DNA of 10,578 nt from JALUUH01 sp964636675. GTDB taxonomy: Bacteria; Pseudomonadota; Gammaproteobacteria; S012-40. Shown in pieces: positions 4,644-10,578 of this stretch; within the stretch, counting starts at the first letter, position 1, and each line of letters opens with the position of its first letter. The position numbers were made by a program, and so were the translations under genes. Where the stretch lies: the NCBI GenBank assembly GCA_964636675.1, contig CAZWUO010000133.1, positions 1 to 10,578 on the forward strand, in the 5' to 3' direction. The notes under the pieces are model-generated. The model was not told the DNA's origin, did not search any database, and saw nothing but the letters and a program-made list of their open reading frames with translations.

Positions 4644-6943
4644 CATCTCTTCAACCATAAAGAAAACTGCTTTTTGCCATTCGTTGAATAACATCTGCTT
4701 TCTTTTTTAGGTAAATAATCTTTATAAATAGGAATCATAAGAGCACTGCCACAGCTTCGTTTTGAGCGCATACCGTTTTCAACATTAATCGACGCAAATA
4801 CGATATTGGCAGGCGGCGTAAAACCAATGCTTTGCAGATCCGTCTGGTTCATTATATCCGCCCACACACGCATCGCACCACTTGAACCGGTTAATCCGGT
4901 GCTCGCATTTTTATCCGTGCCCAACCAAACAACCGCGGTTTTATTCGCAGTGAACCCAGCAAACCAACTGTCTTTTAAATCATTGGTTGTCCCAGTTTTA
5001 CCCGCGACACTCACATCTGACTTTAACAGGCTAGGTAATTTTTTTGCAGTTCCTTGTGACACCACTTGATTAAGTGCCTGTTTAATCAGATAAGCAGACT
5101 CTGGCTCCAATGCTTGTACCGTACGCACAGGATATCTATTCTTAACATCACCGGTAGAACTCGTTACCCAGCGAATCGATTGCAATGGAGTATCAAACCC
5201 ATCAGATGAAATAATATGATACATTCTTAACACTTCCAAAGGTGTAATTTCTAATGCCCCGAGCAATAGAGAGGGGTAAATTTCGCGCTCCAGTACAACA
5301 CCCAGTTTTTCTAAAGTCGTTACGACATTATCTAAACCTAGCTCCATGCCTAAACGTACGGTAGCCACATTATACGATAAAGCCAAGGCTGAAAATAAGG
5401 GTACTTTCCCGTGAAAAAGACCGTCATAATTGTTCGGCACCCATTCTTTCCCGAACTCGGGTTGGTATACATACTTGCTGTCATCCACCAGAGAAACCAG
5501 ATTATACGCTTCCGGCTTGGATAATGCCGTTAAATAAACAGCGGGCTTTACCAAAGAACCAATCGGACGCTGTGCATCCAAGGCTCGATTAAAACCTAAT
5601 GTTTTTGGCAGTCTACTACCCGTAATCGCTTGAATTTCTCCGGTACCTTTTTCCGCGATGATAATAGCAGCCTGCAATGGATCATCTTTTGAGTTGGCGA
5701 TCCCATCCAAACGTTTTAACTGCTTAGCCAGGGTTTTTTCAACATTTTTCTGCAATATCGGATCTAGACCCGTGTAAATAACCAGCCCTTCACTTTTTAA
5801 TACTTCCTCGGGATAATCTGATTTTAGTTGGCGTTTAACCAAGTCCATGAATGCGGGGAAAAGCACTAAAGCGGTTGTCTTTTTTGACTGCACTTTGATC
5901 GGATTAACTCTGTGTTTAGCCGCTTCCTGCTGGCTTAAGATGCCAATCTCAGCCAGAGAATTAAGCACGATATCTCTTCTTGCTTGTGCCCGGCTTAGAA
6001 ACCTACGCGGATCATAGTAAGACGGCCCTTTCACGATCCCCACGAGAAATGCTATTTCTCCCTTATTTAATTCCTCGAGAGGCTTTGCAAAATAGAAATA
6101 ACTTGCCAATCCAAACCCATGAATTGCCAAGCGACCTTGTTGTCCCAGATAAACTTCGTTTAAATAAGCTTCCAAGATTTCTTTTTTGGCATATCTAATT
6201 TCTAGAATAATCGCCATGAATGCTTCATTTATCTTGCGGATAAATGTTTTTTCATTACTCAAGAAAAAATTCTTTACCAGCTGCTGAGTGAGCGTACTCC
6301 CCCCTTGTACTCTTGACCCCGCTTTTATATTGGCGATTGCCGCCCGCATAATTGAAAAAAAAGACACGCCAGTATGCGAATAAAATTGTCTATCTTCTAC
6401 CGCAATAAGTGTTTCAAGTAAAAAACCCGGCACTTTATCGATATTAACTAAGACCCGATCTTCTAGCTTCTTCGGGTAAATTCCTCCGATAAAAGCGGGC
6501 TCTAGGCGAAGCAGTTTTTTGAACTTCCTGCCATCTTTGTCCAGTATCTTGGTTATTTTTGCTTGCTTAAAATAAACTTGAAATATCTGTTGCGGCTCCA
6601 CACCATCCGGATAAACAAACTGACGACTGAATACGATAACCTTATTACCGTCTATAAAGTATTCACCCGGCGTATTGAGACGCTTTACTTTTCGAAAATT
6701 CAATAAAGCCAATTCGGCCAGTAGCGCAGATCGCGACAGTGCTTTTCCGGCGTAAAGTTCCAATGGCCTAGCGTATACCCGCGAAGGTACCTCCCATCTC
6801 GCGCCATCGAATAGTTCCCGTATTTTTTGGTCAAGACTGTACAAATAAACAACAAAAGAGACTGCTCCTGCACAAAATAACAGCAGGATGACTCGTTTAA
6901 ACGTTTTTGATCTCAATTCCTTTGATTCTCTCTTAGAGTCCAA
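4643..6943 (-). CDS. mrcB: Penicillin-binding protein 1B, bifunctional peptidoglycan synthase
   Basis: This 766-residue class A PBP polymerises lipid II and cross-links the glycan strands in the periplasm. A short basic cytoplasmic tail is followed by a membrane helix at about 18-36. A UB2H-like region (about 60-145) is diagnostic for PBP1b over PBP1a. The GT51 domain has catalytic E183 in VEDRQFY, the RVQGGSTLTQQLVKNFF signature (211-227), and E240 in KINEAFMAIILE. The transpeptidase has nucleophile S463 in SLVKP, SYN at 523-525 and KTG at 649-651. All key residues are intact. The frame starts with TTG; a stop codon a few codons upstream excludes an ATG, and no internal ATG precedes the membrane helix. 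Its stop overlaps the lpoP start. Confidence 0.96.
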   Translation of the reverse strand: MDSKRESKELRSKTFKRVILLLFCAGAVSFVVYLYSLDQKIRELFDGARWEVPSRVYARPLELYAGKALSRSALLAELALLNFRKVKRLNTPGEYFIDGNKVIVFSRQFVYPDGVEPQQIFQVYFKQAKITKILDKDGRKFKKLLRLEPAFIGGIYPKKLEDRVLVNIDKVPGFLLETLIAVEDRQFYSHTGVSFFSIMRAAIANIKAGSRVQGGSTLTQQLVKNFFLSNEKTFIRKINEAFMAIILEIRYAKKEILEAYLNEVYLGQQGRLAIHGFGLASYFYFAKPLEELNKGEIAFLVGIVKGPSYYDPRRFLSRAQARRDIVLNSLAEIGILSQQEAAKHRVNPIKVQSKKTTALVLFPAFMDLVKRQLKSDYPEEVLKSEGLVIYTGLDPILQKNVEKTLAKQLKRLDGIANSKDDPLQAAIIIAEKGTGEIQAITGSRLPKTLGFNRALDAQRPIGSLVKPAVYLTALSKPEAYNLVSLVDDSKYVYQPEFGKEWVPNNYDGLFHGKVPLFSALALSYNVATVRLGMELGLDNVVTTLEKLGVVLEREIYPSLLLGALEITPLEVLRMYHIISSDGFDTPLQSIRWVTSSTGDVKNRYPVRTVQALEPESAYLIKQALNQVVSQGTAKKLPSLLKSDVSVAGKTGTTNDLKDSWFAGFTANKTAVVWLGTDKNASTGLTGSSGAMRVWADIMNQTDLQSIGFTPPANIVFASINVENGMRSKRSCGSALMIPIYKDYLPKKESRCYSTNGKKQFSLWLKR

Positions 6944-7058
6944 GATAATAAATCCGCTAAGCCCAAATTATGTTTTATAATCTTTCTTCCTCTAATCACT
7001 AAAAGCCTATATATTACAGCGTATTTGATTGAAGTACCGATAAACTTAGGGAGCCAAA

Positions 7059-7649
7059 ATGTCATTAAGCATACGAAGTATATTACTCGGAATCATTCTG
7101 TTATTCACATATATACCTTCTGTTTTTGCAGAAGTTGCATTAACAAAAGTCAAATTGCAGACCAATATGGGCGATATCATGCTTGAACTAAATGATCAAA
7201 AAGCCCCCAAAACGGTGGCAAATTTTGTCGAATACGTCAACAGTGGTTTTTACGACGGAACCATCTTTCACCGCGTCATTTCAAACTTCATGGTACAAGG
7301 TGGAGGTTTTACTCAAGACTTCAAAAAGAAAAAGACGAGACCGGAAATCGAAAACGAAGCAAACAATCGTCTGAAAAACGCGCGTGGAACCGTAGCCATG
7401 GCAAGAACCTCAGACCCTCACTCAGCCTCCGGCCAATTTTTTATCAATGTGGTGGATAATAATTTTCTCGATTTTCGAGCACAAACCACACGTGGCTGGG
7501 GATACGCCGTGTTTGGCAAAGTGGTGAGTGGAATGGATGTCGTCGATAAAATACGAAAATTAAGAACCGGGCCAGGTGGGCCATTTGGTAAAGATGTTCC
7601 ACATACCGCCGTCATCATCGAAAAGGCCTCCTTGGTGACTGCAAAATAA
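7059..7649 (+). CDS. ppiA: Periplasmic cyclophilin-type peptidyl-prolyl isomerase
   Basis: This 196-residue protein catalyses cis-trans isomerisation of proline peptide bonds. A signal peptide with a hydrophobic core (8-20) probably ends at VFA/EV (after residue 24), placing the enzyme in the periplasm and favouring PpiA over cytoplasmic PpiB. Cyclophilin motifs are FHRVI (70-74, catalytic R72), FMVQGG (77-82), MART (114-117), SGQFFIN (124-130) and AVFGKVV (150-156). The C-terminal part with GPFGKDVP is typical of bacterial members. AGGGAG lies five bases before the ATG. The lpxH start follows 17 bp after the stop, an arrangement (cyclophilin then lpxH) seen in many gammaproteobacteria, so the two are likely co-transcribed. 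Confidence 0.95.
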   Translation: MSLSIRSILLGIILLFTYIPSVFAEVALTKVKLQTNMGDIMLELNDQKAPKTVANFVEYVNSGFYDGTIFHRVISNFMVQGGGFTQDFKKKKTRPEIENEANNRLKNARGTVAMARTSDPHSASGQFFINVVDNNFLDFRAQTTRGWGYAVFGKVVSGMDVVDKIRKLRTGPGGPFGKDVPHTAVIIEKASLVTAK

Positions 7650-7666
7650 GCATATTGCCATAAATA

Positions 7667-8413
7667 ATGTCTAAGCTTTTTTTCTCAGATATTCATTTAT
7701 CCGCAGACAAGCCAAACCTCAGCGCATTACTATTAAGCTATTTAAAGCAAATTGGTAAAGATGTCACCGATATTTACGTAATGGGTGATTTATTTGAAGT
7801 TTGGCTTGGAGATGATGCCATTCATCCCGAATATCATCCAATACTGCAAGCATTTAAATTACTGTCTCAACGATTAAATCTGTATTTTATTGCCGGCAAC
7901 CGAGATTTTCTAATTGGTGACAAATTTTCCAAGCTCACGGGATTTAAAATTTTGCATGACCCGACGGTCATTGATTTATTTGGCGTTCCCACCTTGCTTC
8001 TACACGGTGATTTACTGTGCACTGACGATCATAAATACATGGCATTTAGACAAATGGTTCGTCAGTCCATATGGCAAAAAGAATTTCTTGCATTACCTAT
8101 CAATCAAAGAATAGAATTAGCAAAAAATGTACGTGAAGAAAGCGTCTTGCAATCAGCGCAAAAAACAGCAGTTATTATGGATGCTAATTTAGCAACCATA
8201 AAAGACTATTGTAAATCGCATCAAGTAACACAGCTTATTCATGGACATACTCATCGACCCTCAGTCAACACGATAAGCTCTGAAGACAGCAGCATCACAC
8301 GCTATGTCTTAGGCGACTGGATTGATGATGTTAGTGTGTTAACAGTCACTAAAAATAATTATATACTTTACGATCACAGAGTGCATGAGGCAGAAGCCAA
8401 CGAGTTAAATTGA
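7667..8413 (+). CDS. lpxH: UDP-2,3-diacylglucosamine pyrophosphohydrolase
   Basis: This 248-residue peripheral inner-membrane enzyme hydrolyses UDP-2,3-diacylglucosamine to lipid X and UMP, the fourth step of lipid A synthesis. It is a calcineurin-like phosphoesterase. Metal-binding motifs are complete: D8 and H10 in DIHL, D41 in MGDLFEVWLGDD, N78 in GNRD, H113 in HGD, and H194/H196 in HGHTHRP (192-198). Length matches the roughly 240 residues of E. coli LpxH. The ATG follows the cyclophilin stop by 17 bp and has no evident Shine-Dalgarno sequence, so it probably depends on translation of the upstream gene. Its presence shows a Gram-negative cell using the LpxH rather than the LpxI or LpxG route. 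Confidence 0.96.
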   Translation: MSKLFFSDIHLSADKPNLSALLLSYLKQIGKDVTDIYVMGDLFEVWLGDDAIHPEYHPILQAFKLLSQRLNLYFIAGNRDFLIGDKFSKLTGFKILHDPTVIDLFGVPTLLLHGDLLCTDDHKYMAFRQMVRQSIWQKEFLALPINQRIELAKNVREESVLQSAQKTAVIMDANLATIKDYCKSHQVTQLIHGHTHRPSVNTISSEDSSITRYVLGDWIDDVSVLTVTKNNYILYDHRVHEAEANELN

Positions 8414-8435
8414 TCTACAGACCAGTAAAAATCTA

Positions 8436-8451
8436 GGGAGCCTCTGATTAA
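8436..8451 (+). repeat. Left imperfect inverted repeat flanking PP2C gene
   Basis: GGGAGCCTCTGATTAA here is matched in inverse orientation at 9321-9335, with one indel and one mismatch; CTCTGATTAA is exact. The pair delimits about 900 bp containing only the PP2C gene. TAAAAAT occurs just outside both ends (8426-8432 and 9337-9343), which could be a target duplication or an AT-rich coincidence. No transposase is present. The 151-bp gap 8414-8564 otherwise holds only a palindrome. Confidence 0.35.
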
Positions 8452-8511
8452 GTGAGACAGTGAGATGAAAACAACGCATTTTGAGTTTCCATTTAACGCG
8501 GTTTACGCTCG

Positions 8512-8528
8512 CTAGATAACTTAACTAG
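8512..8528. promoter_or_regulatory. Palindrome upstream of PP2C gene, possible operator
   Basis: CTAGATAACTTAACTAG is an 8-1-8 inverted repeat with a single mismatched pair, about 37 bp before the PP2C start codon. The layout and position suit a dimeric regulator's site at a promoter. I do not recognise the motif. AT-rich DNA makes such palindromes fairly common, so this is a weak prediction. Confidence 0.3.
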
Positions 8529-8564
8529 GAATGGGCTAATAAAGAACTAACAGGACTGCTATAT

Positions 8565-9290
8565 ATGAATTTTGAAGCAATCGGTAAAACAGACCTCGGG
8601 CGTATGCGCCATGACAACGAAGATGATTTTTTAGTGCGCAAAGATATTCCTTATTTTGTCGTCGCAGATGGCATGGGCGGAGCACCCGCAGGTGAACTTG
8701 CAAGCCATATTTTTGTTAAAAGCAGCGAAGCCGTTTTTGAAAAAGTTAAGGCCAGCCCAGAACAAAAACTGGTGCAAAGTTTTGCATCAGCCAATCGAAA
8801 TATTAGTGATTACTCGCGTATTAACAGAAATGCAAAAGGAATGGGATGCACCGCTGATGTATTAACCTTTAAAGACAATAAATACCTTGTTGGCCATATC
8901 GGCGATAGCCGCACTTATCTGGTTCGAAATAACACGATAAAACAGCTCACATCCGATCATACCTATGACCCAACATTAAACGATTTCAAGCCCGAGTTAA
9001 ATACCTCATTATCAAGCAATGTCGACCATGAATCAAAAAGTATCATCTACCGTGCAGTAGGTCATATGCAAGATAATGAGATCGATGTCATCACGGATAA
9101 ATGGAAACCTAACGATGTTTTTTTACTTTGCTCGGATGGTCTCAGTGATCTTATTGATGACCAGTCCATACTTTCAACGTTTCAAAAAAAAGATGAACTC
9201 AATGGCATTGCAGACAATTTAATACACAAAGCAAAACAAAAAGGCGGAAAAGACAATATAACCGTGGTGCTTATTAAAATTAATGCATAA
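8565..9290 (+). CDS. PP2C-type protein serine/threonine phosphatase
   Basis: This 241-residue, single-domain, cytoplasmic PPM phosphatase removes phosphate from Ser/Thr residues using two or three Mn/Mg ions. All metal and core motifs are present: HDNED (16-20), VADGMGG (33-39, D35), HIGDSR (111-116, D114), LTSDH (D131), CSDGLSDLID (D191) and GGKDNITVV (D230, N231). GMGCTADVL at 93-100 replaces the more usual GMGTT motif. No membrane or sensor domain is attached. No Hanks-type kinase, FHA protein or type VI secretion gene is in the window, so the substrate is unknown. AGGA lies nine bases before the ATG. The gene stands alone between divergently repeated motifs, and its stop overlaps one copy of the 15-bp repeat. 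Confidence 0.92.
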   Translation: MNFEAIGKTDLGRMRHDNEDDFLVRKDIPYFVVADGMGGAPAGELASHIFVKSSEAVFEKVKASPEQKLVQSFASANRNISDYSRINRNAKGMGCTADVLTFKDNKYLVGHIGDSRTYLVRNNTIKQLTSDHTYDPTLNDFKPELNTSLSSNVDHESKSIIYRAVGHMQDNEIDVITDKWKPNDVFLLCSDGLSDLIDDQSILSTFQKKDELNGIADNLIHKAKQKGGKDNITVVLIKINA

Positions 9291-9303
9291 CGCCACGGGT
9301 ATA
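9289..9303 (+). repeat. 15-bp direct repeat, right copy
   Basis: AACGCCACGGGTATA is identical to 64-78. It begins within the PP2C stop codon (TAA 9288-9290). GCTC, a G and a GCT follow in both copies at similar distances, hinting at a longer but diverged repeat unit. Function unknown. Confidence 0.45.
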
Positions 9304-9306
9304 TAT

Positions 9307-9335
9307 GCTCTGCCTTGCTATTAATCAGAGCTTCC
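9307..9335. terminator. Possible hairpin terminator after PP2C gene
   Basis: GCTCTG (9307-9312) and CAGAGC (9326-9331) can pair around a 13-base loop, followed on the plus strand by TTCCTT. It lies between the converging PP2C and secreted-protein genes, where a terminator is expected. The stem is only six pairs and the T-tract is poor. The right half also belongs to the inverted repeat that flanks the PP2C gene. Confidence 0.35.
9321..9335 (-). repeat. Right imperfect inverted repeat flanking PP2C gene
   Basis: Read on the minus strand this is GGAAGCTCTGATTAA, matching GGGAGCCTCTGATTAA at 8436-8451 with one base missing and one changed. It ends directly before the stop codon of the minus-strand gene at 9336. 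A third related stretch, GAAGCTCAGATCAA, lies at 81-94. Confidence 0.35.
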
Positions 9336-9713
9336 TTAAAAATTGACTTTAAGCCCAATACTTGCGTTATTCGAAATATATCCTATTTGCATTCCCAAGG
9401 TTCCCGCTTGAAATATTCTCCGATATTTTTTTGGAAGCATCTTGGCCACGCCCGCATGTAACAGCGCGGTGGCAAAAAAATAACTGTTGACTCTGCCGAT
9501 GCTTGGACATCTGCCAATAATAGGATTGGTCTCTGCATAAGACCCCTCCCCACACTGCTGTGCAATATCACGGGTTTGCCCCCAGTCCGCAATATGCGCC
9601 GCCATGTATAAACTTTCCATCGCGGTATCATCCCAATCCCATGCAATTGCCTTTGGTGATAACAAACTAATGCTACTCAATAGAATAACTAATAAAAAAT
9701 TTCTTGCTACCAT
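9336..9713 (-). CDS. Conserved exported protein of unknown function
   Basis: This 125-residue protein has a clear signal peptide (basic start, hydrophobic core about 6-18, likely cleavage after PKAIA at residue 24). The mature part opens with WDWDDTA and contains ADWGQTRDIA, then ETNPIIGRCPSIGRVNSYF. It ends with moderately hydrophobic segments around FFATALLHAGVAKML and FQAGTLGMQIGYI. The QTR...ENP-IIG pattern is one I have seen in uncharacterised proteobacterial proteins, but I know no function. Two cysteines (in QQCGEG and GRCPS) could form a disulfide. Periplasmic or inner-membrane location is likely. I chose ATG 9713, with GAGATG upstream, over the adjacent TTG at 9716. A consensus CRP box lies about 80 bp upstream. 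Confidence 0.75.
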   Translation of the reverse strand: MVARNFLLVILLSSISLLSPKAIAWDWDDTAMESLYMAAHIADWGQTRDIAQQCGEGSYAETNPIIGRCPSIGRVNSYFFATALLHAGVAKMLPKKYRRIFQAGTLGMQIGYISNNASIGLKVNF

Positions 9714-9783
9714 CAAATTTCATCTCTAATTTTTCTAAGCTAGAGTTGAAATCGACGACTTTTTACCTAAAGCTGAGCTAAAT

Positions 9784-9805
9784 AAGTGTGATATCCATCA
9801 CACTT
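9784..9805. promoter_or_regulatory. Consensus CRP-family binding site
   Basis: TGTGA (9787-9791), six bases, TCACA (9798-9802) is an exact match to the CRP core. The flanking AAG and CTT are also symmetric. The palindrome extends to 12 perfect pairs (9781-9792 with 9797-9808), and GCT/AGC outside adds three more past a one-base bulge. Its centre lies about 80 bp before the start of the minus-strand exported-protein gene, suitable for activation of that gene. No T-run follows on either strand, so a terminator is less likely, although it also lies downstream of the cyclase gene. The rest of the 159-bp gap 9714-9872 shows only GTGAA-N6-TTCAC at 9836-9851. Confidence 0.6.
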
Positions 9806-9872
9806 ATTAGCAAAATGAAAGTTTAGTACAGCAACGTGAATGAGAGTTCACACTACGAGCTAATTCGATCAG

Positions 9873-10578
9873 TTATTTACAGACCTGATTTCTTCCTTTC
9901 CGTTTGGCGCGGTAAAGCGCCTTATCAGCAGCCTTCATTACATCATCAGTGGTTATCAGCTTATCGTTGCGTTCTGCAACTCCAATGCTCACCGTTACTT
10001 TGACCTGCTTGTTTGAAGTCTTGCGTGATTTTTTGTTAACATCCGGCGCTTTTTTTGGCCTATCCTTGCCACGAATAGTAAATAAATCGTTTTCGATATT
10101 CTGACGCACCACTTCCAAATGTTCGATTGTTGCTTTTGTATCTTTACCCGGAAAGACAATGGTGAATTCCTCACCTCCATAACGCGCTGGTCGTCCACCC
10201 CCCGTCACCTTGCCTATCTGGGCCGCCACTTTGCGTAAAACCTGATCTCCAATATCATGCCCGTGTGCATCATTAAATTTTTTGAAATGATCGATATCGA
10301 GCATAGCGACGCTGTAACACTTGCCCATACTCATTAGCGTATTCTTTAATGCCCTTCGACCAGGCAACCCCGTTAATTCATCCATATAAGCCATACCATA
10401 CGAGTCTTGGATTAATGTAATGAGCAATAACATCCCAGCAAACCCAAAAAATAACACCATACTCGTTGTATCTACAGGCTTGTTTATGGCCAACATGAGT
10501 AAAGCTAATGCTGCCAACATACTACTTTCAAATAACTTTGGATGCATCATCAGTTTTATAATGAACCAAATTGAGACC
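9873..10578 (-). CDS. Membrane diguanylate cyclase (GGDEF), 5' end outside window
   Basis: The protein makes c-di-GMP from two GTP. Numbering from the ATG at 10550, two membrane helices (about 11-23 and 31-48) lead into a GGDEF domain. It contains DELTGLPGRRAL (57-68), the metal-binding DIDHFKKFND (85-94), the active-site variant GGEEF (125-129), and SIGVAE near the end (188-193). Catalytic residues are intact. No RxxD inhibitory site lies before GGEEF; the position holds TGGG. A basic insertion (about 160-183) precedes the final strands. The frame stays open to the right edge (residues SIWFIIKL precede the ATG), and that ATG has no ribosome binding site. More membrane helices upstream are therefore likely and the gene is taken as partial. 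Confidence 0.9.
   Translation of the reverse strand, partial: VSIWFIIKLMMHPKLFESSMLAALALLMLAINKPVDTTSMVLFFGFAGMLLLITLIQDSYGMAYMDELTGLPGRRALKNTLMSMGKCYSVAMLDIDHFKKFNDAHGHDIGDQVLRKVAAQIGKVTGGGRPARYGGEEFTIVFPGKDTKATIEHLEVVRQNIENDLFTIRGKDRPKKAPDVNKKSRKTSNKQVKVTVSIGVAERNDKLITTDDVMKAADKALYRAKRKGRNQVCK

Noticed and set aside
4644..4694. Extended start for the lipoprotein at 4694.
   Set aside because: It would lie inside the PBP1b coding region and put 17 polar residues before the signal peptide.
9781..9808. The 12-pair palindrome as a rho-independent terminator of the cyclase gene.
   Set aside because: No T-run follows on either strand, and the core is an exact CRP consensus.

Overview
This window reads as a chromosomal segment of an AT-rich gammaproteobacterium. 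The evidence is a bifunctional class A penicillin-binding protein of the PBP1b type with a TPR lipoprotein partner, a periplasmic cyclophilin next to lpxH (lipid A synthesis), an NsrR-type nitric oxide sensor, a YbiB/TrpD2 protein and a consensus CRP box. I cannot name the genus from sequence alone. There are no rRNA or tRNA genes, no CRISPR array, and no recognisable transposase or integrase.

Layout. (1) Positions 1-110 hold no supported gene, only short repeats. (2) Positions 111-2158 form a nitrosative-stress module. On the minus strand a group I truncated haemoglobin gene is followed by a 2Fe-2S/FAD/NAD(P)H reductase gene. An nsrR-like Rrf2 regulator is divergent on the plus strand. The 218-bp gap between them holds two NsrR-box-like palindromes, one overlapping the predicted -10 of the globin promoter. 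Together they look like a flavohaemoglobin split into two proteins and controlled by its NO sensor. (3) Positions 2168-3282 carry a 41-codon universal-stress-protein remnant whose stop overlaps the start of a ybiB-like gene. (4) Positions 3323-4245 hold a divergent pair: a two-CBS-domain protein on minus and a ComFB-family protein on plus. (5) Positions 4263-6943 on minus encode PBP1b (TTG start) and, overlapping its stop codon, a TPR lipoprotein matching the PBP1b activator LpoP. (6) Positions 7059-8413 on plus encode a periplasmic cyclophilin and LpxH, 17 bp apart. (7) Positions 8565-9290 encode a stand-alone PP2C-type Ser/Thr phosphatase flanked by imperfect inverted repeats. (8) Positions 9336-9713 on minus encode a conserved secreted or membrane protein of unknown function, with a consensus CRP site upstream. 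(9) Position 9873 to the right edge, on minus, is a membrane diguanylate cyclase whose 5' end probably lies outside the window.

Most genes belong to ordinary envelope, stress and signalling functions. The least ordinary parts are the NsrR / truncated globin / reductase module, the usp remnant coupled to ybiB, the ComFB protein (a family reported to bind cyclic dinucleotides) in the same window as a diguanylate cyclase, and the repeat-flanked PP2C gene. All gene calls rest on motif reading. Operator, promoter and repeat calls are by eye. No intergenic stretch exceeds 300 bp.
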